64,000 nucleotides of DNA, taken from NCBI GenBank assembly GCA_022648545.1, contig JALCMP010000002.1, positions 124,001-188,000 on the forward strand, read 5' to 3'. The notes under the pieces are model-generated. The model was not told the origin of the DNA and made no database searches. It saw only the letters and a program-made list of their open reading frames with translations. The stretch comes from Bacteroidales bacterium. Its GTDB lineage: Bacteria; Bacteroidota; Bacteroidia; Bacteroidales; UBA932. Below are positions 27,488-35,669 of this stretch, piece after piece; position 1 is the stretch's first letter, and every line of letters starts with the position of its first letter. A program made the translations under genes and the position numbers.

Positions 27488-28687
27488 TTACACATCATCC
27501 TTCTGGATAAATGCGGTAAAGGTTTTAAATATAATCTTCATATCCAGGCAAAACGAGAAATTGCGGGCATATTTTATATCAAGCATTTTACGCTCCTGCG
27601 GGGACAATACTCCCGATTCGCCTCTTTTTTCTATCTGCCATAAACCTGTAAGACCGGCCGGGGCAAAAAAACGGTCCACATATTCGTCCTGGGTCAGAAG
27701 TTCGGCCTCATATAAAGGCAAGGGTCTGTTGCCGACTACCGACATATCCCCCTTAAGGATATTGAACAGCTGAGGAAGCTCATCTATGCTGAATTTCCTT
27801 ATAATACGGCCTACCCTTGTGATTCTCGGATCATGTTCAATTTTAACGAAGGCTCTCTCTTTTATATTTTTCTGTTCCTTTCTGAAAATTTCCTCGGGAA
27901 CGAAACTGTCGTCGGAGACCAACATATTTTCACCCGCAACGGACAACAAAGCATCCTTGTCAAAATTCACGTCCTCCGGGCCTTCGGTCTTTTGCAAATT
28001 TTCCACATCTTCTTTTTCTTCCGCAGCATATTGATTGGCCCCCATGTAATCCTTAAGCCTCTTGCCGGCGTCCATGTACATGCTTCTAAACTTATAAAAC
28101 CGAAATATCTTATAATTCGCACCAACCCTCTCGCTTACATAAAATACATTTCCCCGGTCCTCCATCCATATCGCCAATATGGTAATAATAAAAAGGGGCG
28201 ATAACAATATTATAGATACTGAAGAAAATATTATATCAAACAACCTCTTCCATAAGGGAATCCTGAATACACCGGATTCCTTGTCCCCACTTCCATCCTT
28301 ATCGGTACGTCCGTAAGAAAAATCCTTTTTAAGGAAGAACAGTATTTCATCTATCTTTTCCTTTCCTACATCCGTACGAACGACATCCCGGAATCCCGCA
28401 CCATACAATTTACCATAGAATCTGCCGTCTATGCCGTCAGAAACCAATACGGGGAAAGCATTCCTGAAATGAGTTACTATATATCTGCCTTCATACAAAT
28501 CGTTTTTAATATTTTTCCTCTCGTAAAATATCAGAAAACGCAACCCCGATTCACCTGCAAGGGGTTTCATAAATTTTGCCGCATTCCGGAGATTGCTGAA
28601 AACATTAATTTTGTATTCCGGAACAAAACCTTTTATCCGTTCAATCGTAATATGGTTTTCACCTATATATATGTATACGATCTTCAC
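27488..28687 (-). CDS. Bacterial sugar transferase (initiating phosphoglycosyltransferase) with N-terminal pseudo-receiver
   Basis: Moves a sugar-1-phosphate to undecaprenyl phosphate, starting each polymer unit. About 115 N-terminal residues resemble a receiver domain (MKIVYIYIG, RFLIFYE, FPVLVSDG, GAGFRDVVRTDV) but lack the Asp and KP sites. One hydrophobic segment follows (LFDIIFSSVSIILLSPLFIITILAIW). The catalytic part has VSERVGANYKIFRFYKFRSM, HDPRITRVGRIIRKFSIDELPQ and GDMSVVGNRPLPL. Between KFRSM and DPRIT lies an acidic insert of about 60 extra residues, known in some Bacteroidota homologues. The start is GTG, overlapping the stop of the receiver gene as GTGA. Confidence 0.9.
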   Translation of the reverse strand: MKIVYIYIGENHITIERIKGFVPEYKINVFSNLRNAAKFMKPLAGESGLRFLIFYERKNIKNDLYEGRYIVTHFRNAFPVLVSDGIDGRFYGKLYGAGFRDVVRTDVGKEKIDEILFFLKKDFSYGRTDKDGSGDKESGVFRIPLWKRLFDIIFSSVSIILLSPLFIITILAIWMEDRGNVFYVSERVGANYKIFRFYKFRSMYMDAGKRLKDYMGANQYAAEEKEDVENLQKTEGPEDVNFDKDALLSVAGENMLVSDDSFVPEEIFRKEQKNIKERAFVKIEHDPRITRVGRIIRKFSIDELPQLFNILKGDMSVVGNRPLPLYEAELLTQDEYVDRFFAPAGLTGLWQIEKRGESGVLSPQERKMLDIKYARNFSFCLDMKIIFKTFTAFIQKDDV

Positions 28688-29049
28688 CCCAGGATCTTTT
28701 TAACCCTCACTTTTATTTCCAAGGGATTAAAAGGCTTAACTATATAATCCGATGCCCCCTGCTCGAGAAGTTTAATCCTTTCGGAAGTAGAATCTTCGCT
28801 CGAAAGCAATATAACCGGTATTTCTTTAAGAAATTCATTATTCTTAAGAAACTTCAGGAATTCGGCTCCGCTCATAAGAGGCATCCTTATATCCGATATT
28901 ATGAGATCCGGCATGTTTCCATCATTAAGCCATGCTATGGCCTCCACAGGATTGGGACACCACATAAAATCGAAATCATCGGAAAGATAAAATTTTACGA
29001 CCTTGGCTATAGATTCCTTATCGTCAACTATAAGTATCTTCTTTTTCAT
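28684..29049 (-). CDS. Single-domain response regulator (CheY-like)
   Basis: A stand-alone receiver of 121 residues with no output domain. It has KKILIVDDKES (Asp9, Asp10), phosphoacceptor Asp53 in LIISDIRMPLMSG, the switch region VILLSSEDS and Lys in YIVKPFNP. The ATG at 29049 (MKKKILIVDD) is chosen over the track start at 29115 because it matches the fold start and lies just after the promoter. It is the first gene of the polysaccharide operon and overlaps the sugar transferase by 4 bases, so its output is probably a protein contact, perhaps within this locus. Confidence 0.93.
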   Translation of the reverse strand: MKKKILIVDDKESIAKVVKFYLSDDFDFMWCPNPVEAIAWLNDGNMPDLIISDIRMPLMSGAEFLKFLKNNEFLKEIPVILLSSEDSTSERIKLLEQGASDYIVKPFNPLEIKVRVKKILG

Positions 29050-29071
29050 ATCCGGATTGTAGCTTCGTTTA

Positions 29072-29101
29072 CAAAAATAACAATTTTTTGCCATAATCAA
29101 A
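29072..29101 (-). promoter_or_regulatory. Promoter of the exopolysaccharide operon
   Basis: Minus-strand TTTG (29101-29098), 18-base spacer and TATTTTTG (29079-29072), followed by a leader of about 17 bases before the response regulator ATG. This is one of the better full promoter matches in the window. Confidence 0.6.
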
Positions 29102-29217
29102 TAGTAATCCGCCATGGCGGCAAAAACATGGAAAACGACGAAAAGCCCGATAATTCAACCCCATACAGCAACAAGAGATTCCGCTCTCTATTAAACTTTA
29201 ACAGCACCCCGACGGGC

Positions 29218-29254
29218 AAAAACAAAGCCGCAACATGCTTTCGCTTGTTGCGGC
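29218..29254 (-). terminator. Rho-independent terminator after the initiator tRNA
   Basis: On the minus strand a perfect 9-bp stem (GCCGCAACA with TGTTGCGGC, loop AGCGAAAGCA that can pair further) is followed by TTTGTTTTT. It starts 7 bases past the encoded tRNA 3' end. Confidence 0.85.
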
Positions 29255-29261
29255 TCTTATA

Positions 29262-29336
<75 letters not shown>

Positions 29337-29355
29337 GTATTATCTTTTGGGACTG

Positions 29356-29386
29356 CAAATATACGCTTATTTTTATTTATATCAAA
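29356..29386 (-). promoter_or_regulatory. Promoter of the initiator tRNA
   Basis: Minus-strand TTTG (29386-29383), 19-base spacer and TATATTTG (29363-29356), about 20 bases before the tRNA 5' end. It is the best consensus match in the window. Confidence 0.75.
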
Positions 29387-29409
29387 TTAATTCAATTTAT
29401 TTCATATAT

Positions 29410-30777
29410 TCATTTTATATATTCCTTAATTTTCTCGGGCACGAGACTAGTCTGTTCACCGCTGTCGAGGTTCTTTATACTTACGGTCCCTTCGGAAACT
29501 TCCTTATCTCCAACTATAGCAAAGAACTTTATACCCTTTTTCAATGCATAATCGAACTGCTTTTTAAGTTTGGCCTCATCCGGATAAATTTCACATCCGA
29601 ATCCCAAGGAACGCAACGAGGCAACGACGGGAATCGAATAAGACACCTCATTACGTCCCATATTTGAAAACAATATTCTTGTTCCTGCGGCGGATCCGTC
29701 GGGGAACTTGCCCAGCCCCTCCATAACGTCATATATTCTATCCTCGCCGAAGGATATCCCTACTCCGGAAACATCCGGAAGGCCGAAAATCCCGGTAAGA
29801 TTATCGTATCTTCCTCCTCCGCATATACTTCCTATTTCAAAATCGTTCGCCTTTACTTCAAAAATAGCCCCGGTATAATAATTAAGCCCGCGGGCAAGGG
29901 ATAGATCAAGTTCTACTTTTTGCCTTATTCCGGCTTTCTTTATAAGAGTGAACAATTCGTTAAGCTCAGCTGTTCCAAGCATTCCGGTTTCGGAATGCGC
30001 CAGAATATTCTTAATACATAACATTTTCTCTTCAAAACCACCCTTGAGCACCAGAACTGGTTCTATTATTGAAATAGCGCCGTCATCAAGTCCTCTTTCA
30101 CGGAGTTCTTCCTTTACGGCTTCCAAACCTATCTTATCTATTTTGTCTATGGCAACCGTAATATCCGTAAGTTTGTCGGGATGTCCGGCCACTTCTGCCA
30201 GTCCCGACAGGATTTTCCTGTTGTTTATCTTTATGGTAACAACCAGACCAAGTCTCGAGAATACTTCGTCGGTAATCTGCACCAGTTCGAGTTCATTTAT
30301 AAGGGAACAGCTACCTATAACATCCACGTCGCATTGATAAAATTCGCGGTATCTCCCCTTCTGGGGCCTGTCTGCACGCCAGACCGGCTGTATTTGATAA
30401 CGCTTGAACGGAAAGACAAGATCGTTCCTGTGCTGTACGACATAACGCGCGAAAGGCACGGTAAGATCATAACGAAGCCCCTTTTCACAAACCTTTAATG
30501 AAAGGGAATTACTATCTTTTAAATCACTGCTCTCAACACGAGAAAAAGCATCTCCCGAATCAAGTATCTTAAAAAGCAATTTATCACCCTCATCACCGTA
30601 TTTGCCCAACAGTGTGGAAAGGTTTTCCATTGCCGGGGTCTCAATAGGCATAAAACCGTATTTCTTAAATACAGATTTTACCGTATCGAAAATATAGTCC
30701 CTCCTGAACATCTCCGAAGGAGAAAAATCTCTTGTACCTTTTGGTATGGAAGGTTTCTGGATTCTTATTTTTGCCAT
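29410..30777 (-). CDS. hisS: Histidyl-tRNA synthetase
   Basis: Class II aminoacyl-tRNA synthetase charging tRNA-His. Motifs seen: KGTRDFSP near residue 14, the histidine-specific [13 protein letters not shown] and CGGGRYDNL, and motif 2 in the [13 protein letters not shown] region, with [12 protein letters not shown] upstream. The last 90 residues form the anticodon-binding domain ([21 protein letters not shown]). Length 455 is slightly above the usual 420-430, typical for Bacteroidota. It starts 8 bases after the nfnB stop and ends before the initiator tRNA unit. Confidence 0.97.
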   Translation of the reverse strand: MAKIRIQKPSIPKGTRDFSPSEMFRRDYIFDTVKSVFKKYGFMPIETPAMENLSTLLGKYGDEGDKLLFKILDSGDAFSRVESSDLKDSNSLSLKVCEKGLRYDLTVPFARYVVQHRNDLVFPFKRYQIQPVWRADRPQKGRYREFYQCDVDVIGSCSLINELELVQITDEVFSRLGLVVTIKINNRKILSGLAEVAGHPDKLTDITVAIDKIDKIGLEAVKEELRERGLDDGAISIIEPVLVLKGGFEEKMLCIKNILAHSETGMLGTAELNELFTLIKKAGIRQKVELDLSLARGLNYYTGAIFEVKANDFEIGSICGGGRYDNLTGIFGLPDVSGVGISFGEDRIYDVMEGLGKFPDGSAAGTRILFSNMGRNEVSYSIPVVASLRSLGFGCEIYPDEAKLKKQFDYALKKGIKFFAIVGDKEVSEGTVSIKNLDSGEQTSLVPEKIKEYIK

Positions 30778-30785
30778 ATGGAATT

Positions 30786-32180
30786 TTATTTATCTTTTTG
30801 TTCCCTGATATATTCATTTATAGATTTTGCAGCCCTACGACCGGCCCCCATAGCCAATATAACGGTTGCGGCGCCGGTAACGGCATCCCCTCCGGCAAAC
30901 ACGCCCTTTCTGGAGGTAGCACAATTTTCGTCAGCCGTTATCCCGCCTTTTTTGTTGCTTTCCAACCCTTTTGTAGTACGTACAAGAAGAGGATTAGGAC
31001 GCGTACCCAAAGCCATTATCACCGTATCCGCATCAATCACGAACTCGGATCCCGGGATTGGAACGGGAGAACGCCTGCCGCCTGAGTCAGGCTCACCAAG
31101 CTCCATTTTTATACATTTCATGGATGTCACCCAGCCTTTTTCATTGCCGATTATTTCTACTGGATTATTTAGCATCATAAACTTTATTCCCTCCTCTCTG
31201 GCATGCTGCACTTCTTCGGCCCTGGCGGGGAGTTCCTTTTCACTTCTTCTGTAAACTATTGTAACGTCAGATCCCAGTCTTACCGCCGTTCTCGCAGAAT
31301 CCATGGCAACGTTTCCGCCGCCTACTACACATACGCGCCCTGCCGTATAATTCGGCGTATCATAATCTTCCCTAAATGCTTTCATAAGATTATTCCTCGT
31401 AAGGAATTCGTTGGCCGAAACCACGCCGTTGAGATTTTCTCCCGGAATTCCCATGAATCTCGGAAGACCGGCGCCGGAACCTATGAACACGGCCCTGAAG
31501 TTTTCGCGATCCATAAGATCATCAATTGAAACCGTCCTTCCTACTACCACATCCGTTTCAATCTTAACACCCAAGGATTTTACATTTTCTATTTCATACG
31601 CAACTACGGTATCCTTGGGAAGCCTGAATTCCGGAATACCATATTCAAGCACTCCGCCAGCCTTGTGCAGCACTTCAAAAATAGTAACATCATACCCCAT
31701 TCTGGCAAGATCGCTCGCACAGGCCAGCCCGCTGGGACCGCTTCCTACTACAGCTATCTTTATGCCGTTGGACGGTTCTCTCTCGGAGAACCTTATTCCG
31801 TTTTCGCGACTCCAGTCCGCAACGAATCTCTCAAGCTTACCTATGGAAACAGGCTGCCCCTTTATTCCTAAAATACACGAACCCTCGCATTGGGTTTCCT
31901 GCGGGCATACCCTTCCGCAAACAGCAGGCAGAGAGCTATCCATGGATATAACACGGGCGGCTTCACTAAAATCTTCTCCTAGTACATTACTTATGAACAG
32001 AGGGATCTTTATCGAAACGGGACAAGCCTGCACGCAGCGCGGGTTCTTGCAGTTCAGACATCTGCCCGCCTCCAATATCGCCTCCTCCCTGTTATAGCCG
32101 AAACATACTTCCTCAAAATTATGTCTTCTGACATCGGGATCCTGCTCTCTGACAGGAACCCTTGGTATTTTATTTGCCAT
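30786..32180 (-). CDS. nfnB: NfnB/GltD-like flavoprotein (NADPH-binding large subunit)
   Basis: Large subunit of the NADH-dependent ferredoxin:NADP+ oxidoreductase, also annotated as glutamate synthase small chain (gltA/gltD). N-terminal cysteines for two [4Fe-4S] clusters are seen in [15 protein letters not shown] and [15 protein letters not shown]. The FAD motif is [15 protein letters not shown] and the NADP motif [19 protein letters not shown], with [15 protein letters not shown] typical of NADPH binding. Length 464 fits. The adjacent NfnA gene argues for Nfn rather than glutamate synthase, since no large GltB subunit is present. Confidence 0.92.
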   Translation of the reverse strand: MANKIPRVPVREQDPDVRRHNFEEVCFGYNREEAILEAGRCLNCKNPRCVQACPVSIKIPLFISNVLGEDFSEAARVISMDSSLPAVCGRVCPQETQCEGSCILGIKGQPVSIGKLERFVADWSRENGIRFSEREPSNGIKIAVVGSGPSGLACASDLARMGYDVTIFEVLHKAGGVLEYGIPEFRLPKDTVVAYEIENVKSLGVKIETDVVVGRTVSIDDLMDRENFRAVFIGSGAGLPRFMGIPGENLNGVVSANEFLTRNNLMKAFREDYDTPNYTAGRVCVVGGGNVAMDSARTAVRLGSDVTIVYRRSEKELPARAEEVQHAREEGIKFMMLNNPVEIIGNEKGWVTSMKCIKMELGEPDSGGRRSPVPIPGSEFVIDADTVIMALGTRPNPLLVRTTKGLESNKKGGITADENCATSRKGVFAGGDAVTGAATVILAMGAGRRAAKSINEYIREQKDK

Positions 32181-32207
32181 AATTCAGATACGAAATTAAA
32201 ATAATTG

Positions 32208-33065
32208 CTACTCCTTTCCCCTTCCTATAAGGCATTTGTGATCGGTCTCGGTTTCCTTCTCCTTAAATATGGTCTGACGCCGCAATGCTTCGTCGAAATC
32301 CACCTTGTAGGCATCGAATTCCGGCCCGTCAACACAGGCGAATTTCGTTTCCCCTCCAATGCTTACGCGGCAGGCTCCGCACATACCGGTGCCATCCACC
32401 ATAATCATATTCAGGCTTACGGTAAGCGGCAGCGAATATTTTTTTGCAGTAAGGGTAACGAATTTCATCATTATCATCGGACCTATAGCCACCCCCATAT
32501 CATAATGACGGCCGGTCTGCAGCAATTTTTCGAGTTTTAAAGTAACAAGCCCCCTGTCGCCTTCGGAACCGTCGTCCGTACATATATATAAATTATCACA
32601 AACCGAAGACATCCTTTCTTTCATTATAACAAGGGCGGAGGTTTTCGCCCCCAATATTACATCAACACAGGCTCCTCTCTCATGAAGATACCTTGCCTGC
32701 GGATAAACAGGAGCCGTTCCCAATCCACCCGCTATAAAAACATAAGACTTTCCTTTTAATTCTTCATCAGGCACATTTACGAATTCCGAAGGATTCCCAA
32801 GCGGCCCTACCACATCGGTAAAGGAATCTCCCTCTTCCATATAAAAGATTTTCCTGCTGGATGCTCCTGCTATCTGTATTACGATGGTAACAGTACCGTT
32901 TTCCCGGTCGTAATCGCAAACTGTAAGCGGGATCCTTTCCCCGGTCTCGCCGGCCTTTACTATAAGGAATTGTCCAGGCTGTACTGAAGCCGCCAGCCTT
33001 GGAGCTTCCACTTCCATAAGAACGGTAACAGGCGTAAGCGTCTCTTTTTTTACAATTTTAAACAT
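32208..33065 (-). CDS. nfnA: NfnA-like FAD/[2Fe-2S] small subunit
   Basis: Small subunit of the electron-bifurcating transhydrogenase NfnAB, related to PyrK and often called sulfide dehydrogenase subunit. It has an FAD domain (RIPLTVCDYDRENG), an NAD domain (FIAGGLGTAPVYPQARYL) and a C-terminal [2Fe-2S] site in VDGTGMCGACRVSIGG and KFACVDGPEFD; in the Nfn structure I recall an Asp together with three Cys as ligands, and an Asp is present here just before the Cys pair. It lies 27 bases before nfnB. The pair couples NADH and reduced ferredoxin to NADPH. Confidence 0.9.
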   Translation of the reverse strand: MFKIVKKETLTPVTVLMEVEAPRLAASVQPGQFLIVKAGETGERIPLTVCDYDRENGTVTIVIQIAGASSRKIFYMEEGDSFTDVVGPLGNPSEFVNVPDEELKGKSYVFIAGGLGTAPVYPQARYLHERGACVDVILGAKTSALVIMKERMSSVCDNLYICTDDGSEGDRGLVTLKLEKLLQTGRHYDMGVAIGPMIMMKFVTLTAKKYSLPLTVSLNMIMVDGTGMCGACRVSIGGETKFACVDGPEFDAYKVDFDEALRRQTIFKEKETETDHKCLIGRGKE

Positions 33066-33103
33066 AATAATCTATTGAAATTTACCCGCAGCGGCCCGGA
33101 AGG

Positions 33104-35584
33104 TCACTTAAGGGTCTTGAAAACATAGCCTTTCCTTTTTAAATATCTCACTACTTCGTCGAGACGGTTATATAATTTATCGGTTCTCCTCTTATCTATG
33201 CCAGGATGGATAAGCAGGACGGCACCGTCCAGACCTTCGCGCCATTCGAATGAATATAGTTTGTCGATAAGTTCCTGAGAAGACCTGTAATGCTTCATCT
33301 CGGGAGTCGTATAATCCGCAGGCGTAGCGGTCCCTGGCGTATAATTTATAACCTTATAGCCCATATCCTTTATGATATTCACGCTTGCCGCATTATAATA
33401 TTCATAAGGAGGCAAAAACCATTCTGATTCATCCCTGGTTATCCCGAATTTCAAAAGTTCGCTGGCATTATACTTTATATCTTCAATGATTTGGCTGCGC
33501 GGAACTATCAGTGAGTCCCTATTCCCCCACGTGGCATATAAAAGATGACGTCCGGAGTGGCCTCCGACATAATTTCCTCCTCTTATTATATCTCTTATTA
33601 TCTCCGCGTGTTCCGGCATTGCAAGGCAATTGCCGGTAAGAAAAAATGAACCTTTTATGCGGTTTCTCTTAAGAGTCCTGAGTATTCTGGATGCTCCCGT
33701 AAAATTCGAATCGGCGGTAAATACCAGATAAATATTTTTGACATGGGGATTTATTCTTATCACGGCTCCGTATCCATCCTTTTCATACACGTCTTTTTTC
33801 TGTCGGTTCCCGTCTTCTTCCCTGGAGGCAAGATAATAGCACAATCCTGCAGTTCCGTCTATCGTAGGCTCGTTGCTTGCATAATCGCCGCTGTCGTCGT
33901 GATATACGGCAATACCTTTATTGAAAGGAGCATAGGCATCTGCATGATGCAGGGAATTGCCGGCACGGCTGTCGAATATGGATTTGTAAACAGGACCGTC
34001 TACAAGACCTCCATACGGCAGTTTATGCGCAAAGGTCAAAAAGCCGGACTGCGGATGTAACGGAACGTCCTCGGCTCCCTGCGGATATCCGACTATCATT
34101 GACGTCCCCCACGGATTGCATCCGAAAAGCCAGTCCCGCAGCGCCGACTCCATCTCCATGTAAGTGGAGTCCTTCGTTATCTTATAATACAGCGAAGCCT
34201 GGGTAACGGCTGCAGAAAGGAAATTATTCGAACACCATAAATAAGGGAGACCATTCATAAACGGGTCGCCTTCAGATCTTTTCCTTATCATTTCAAGACC
34301 TTTTTTCATATACCCCGAGAATATTCTGCGGGCCTTGTTATCCGATGAAGAGGCTATAAGATAATGGCCGAGATTTATAAAGGGATAAGACTGGTAATGA
34401 CGTGCCGTATCTTTTACTATCCATGGGGATACATGCTCGAGTTCCCCCCAGTATTCGGCCTTGCCGAGCCAATAAGGATCGCCCGACAAGCTATAGTCGG
34501 TTGCAGATGCAAGTTCCAGATCATCAGCATAATTATCTTCTTCATAAAAATAAGGGGAAACCAGACAGCAGGTCTGCGTATTTCCCAAATCCTCCTCTGC
34601 ATACTTGTAAGCATCCTCCGACTTTCTTAGAATACGATCGGCGAAGCTTTTGTCATAATTTCTGAATATGCGAGCCCCCAGTGCAAAGGCAGAAGCAAAT
34701 TTGCCTGCGGTTGAAGAAACGCCGGTGGTTCTGTTTACATATTTTCCGAGCCCCTGCGGTCTGCCGGTAAGGAAATAGACGGGACGCCCCTTCCCGGGTC
34801 CCCAGCCGTAATCTATCCTGTCGTCCTGAGGCAAAGTAAATTTTATATGATCCCTGTCGTCGGCAATCTGGAAAAACATAACCTTATCCGACGGGTTCAT
34901 CTTGTCCAGCCAGTCGAGTCCCCATTTTGCCTGATCGAGGATATCGGGAATACCGTTCGCTCCTCTTCTGCCCCTGTCATCGTATTCATCCCTAAAAACG
35001 CTTTTGTCCGCAATTTCCATATATGCAAAAAGCATTTGATATGTTGCGGTTGCAGAAGTTTTTACGTATTGCAGATAATCCGCGGCATCGTGCCATCCGC
35101 CCCTTACATCTATCTTTTCACCGCTGCGCGTAGGATGATCTACAATATAACCGTCGTTTTGATGGCAAAGGGTATCGGCCACCGGATTGTATCCGCATTG
35201 TTGTTCCCTCATGAATTTTAGAAGGAATTCGGCAGAGCCGTCGTAACAGCCGGCGGAAATAGGAAATACGGGAGACCTTGCGTTTCCGCAAAGTACATAA
35301 TATCCTCCGGATTTACGCAAGGAGGAAAAATCCAGCCTCGCCCCGGCTGCGAACCCCCATTTGGAGGCATCTCCGCAAACGCGTGAGTTTCCTTCGAAAA
35401 CCACGCTGTCGGTAACGGCCTCGCATACCTGAAAAGAAGAAGGGGCACTGCCCGAAGAAGCTATGTAAACAGCAACCTTTATATCCTCCGGAAGATAACC
35501 AAGCTGGTTGACCCTTACCCATTGCTGCGAAAACAAATCTGCAGATATAAAAAGGCAGCACAATGAAATTATCAATTTTTTCAC
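33104..35584 (-). CDS. Secreted GH9 glycoside hydrolase fused to a CE4-like deacetylase domain
   Basis: About 826 residues with a signal peptide (KKLIISLCCLFISADLFSQ). Order: Ig-like N-terminal domain (WVRVNQLGYLPEDIKVAVYI, about 20-105), GH9 catalytic domain (about 110-600) with RGGWHDAADYLQYV (Asp base) and SNEPTIDGTAGLCYYLA (Glu acid), then a NodB-like domain (about 615-826). The latter keeps the metal motif GGHSGRHLLYA and FLPPYEYYN but has FTADS where TFDDG is usual, so the base Asp is replaced by Ala. The GTG at 35584 gives the best signal peptide; the track start is a TTG two codons earlier. Beta-glucan or a related plant polymer is the likely substrate. Confidence 0.88.
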   Translation of the reverse strand: MKKLIISLCCLFISADLFSQQWVRVNQLGYLPEDIKVAVYIASSGSAPSSFQVCEAVTDSVVFEGNSRVCGDASKWGFAAGARLDFSSLRKSGGYYVLCGNARSPVFPISAGCYDGSAEFLLKFMREQQCGYNPVADTLCHQNDGYIVDHPTRSGEKIDVRGGWHDAADYLQYVKTSATATYQMLFAYMEIADKSVFRDEYDDRGRRGANGIPDILDQAKWGLDWLDKMNPSDKVMFFQIADDRDHIKFTLPQDDRIDYGWGPGKGRPVYFLTGRPQGLGKYVNRTTGVSSTAGKFASAFALGARIFRNYDKSFADRILRKSEDAYKYAEEDLGNTQTCCLVSPYFYEEDNYADDLELASATDYSLSGDPYWLGKAEYWGELEHVSPWIVKDTARHYQSYPFINLGHYLIASSSDNKARRIFSGYMKKGLEMIRKRSEGDPFMNGLPYLWCSNNFLSAAVTQASLYYKITKDSTYMEMESALRDWLFGCNPWGTSMIVGYPQGAEDVPLHPQSGFLTFAHKLPYGGLVDGPVYKSIFDSRAGNSLHHADAYAPFNKGIAVYHDDSGDYASNEPTIDGTAGLCYYLASREEDGNRQKKDVYEKDGYGAVIRINPHVKNIYLVFTADSNFTGASRILRTLKRNRIKGSFFLTGNCLAMPEHAEIIRDIIRGGNYVGGHSGRHLLYATWGNRDSLIVPRSQIIEDIKYNASELLKFGITRDESEWFLPPYEYYNAASVNIIKDMGYKVINYTPGTATPADYTTPEMKHYRSSQELIDKLYSFEWREGLDGAVLLIHPGIDKRRTDKLYNRLDEVVRYLKRKGYVFKTLK

Positions 35585-35605
35585 GATCAATACTTTTAAT
35601 ATTCA

Positions 35606-35613
35606 CAAAAATA
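35606..35613 (-). promoter_or_regulatory. -7 box for the GH9-CE4 gene
   Basis: Minus-strand TATTTTTG, 21 bases before the proposed GTG start. No clear -33 element. Confidence 0.45.
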
Positions 35614-35635
35614 CAAAAAAGAATATGCTTTTTAT

Positions 35636-35643
35636 TAAATTTG
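35636..35643 (+). promoter_or_regulatory. -7 box for sppA
   Basis: TAAATTTG, 26 bases before the sppA ATG at 35670, back to back with the GH9 box. Confidence 0.5.
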
Positions 35644-35669
35644 CCCTAAATAACAAGAAACATATCCAT

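Noticed and set aside
31411-32097. 228-residue plus-strand ORF
   Set aside because: Antisense to nfnB with no independent support.
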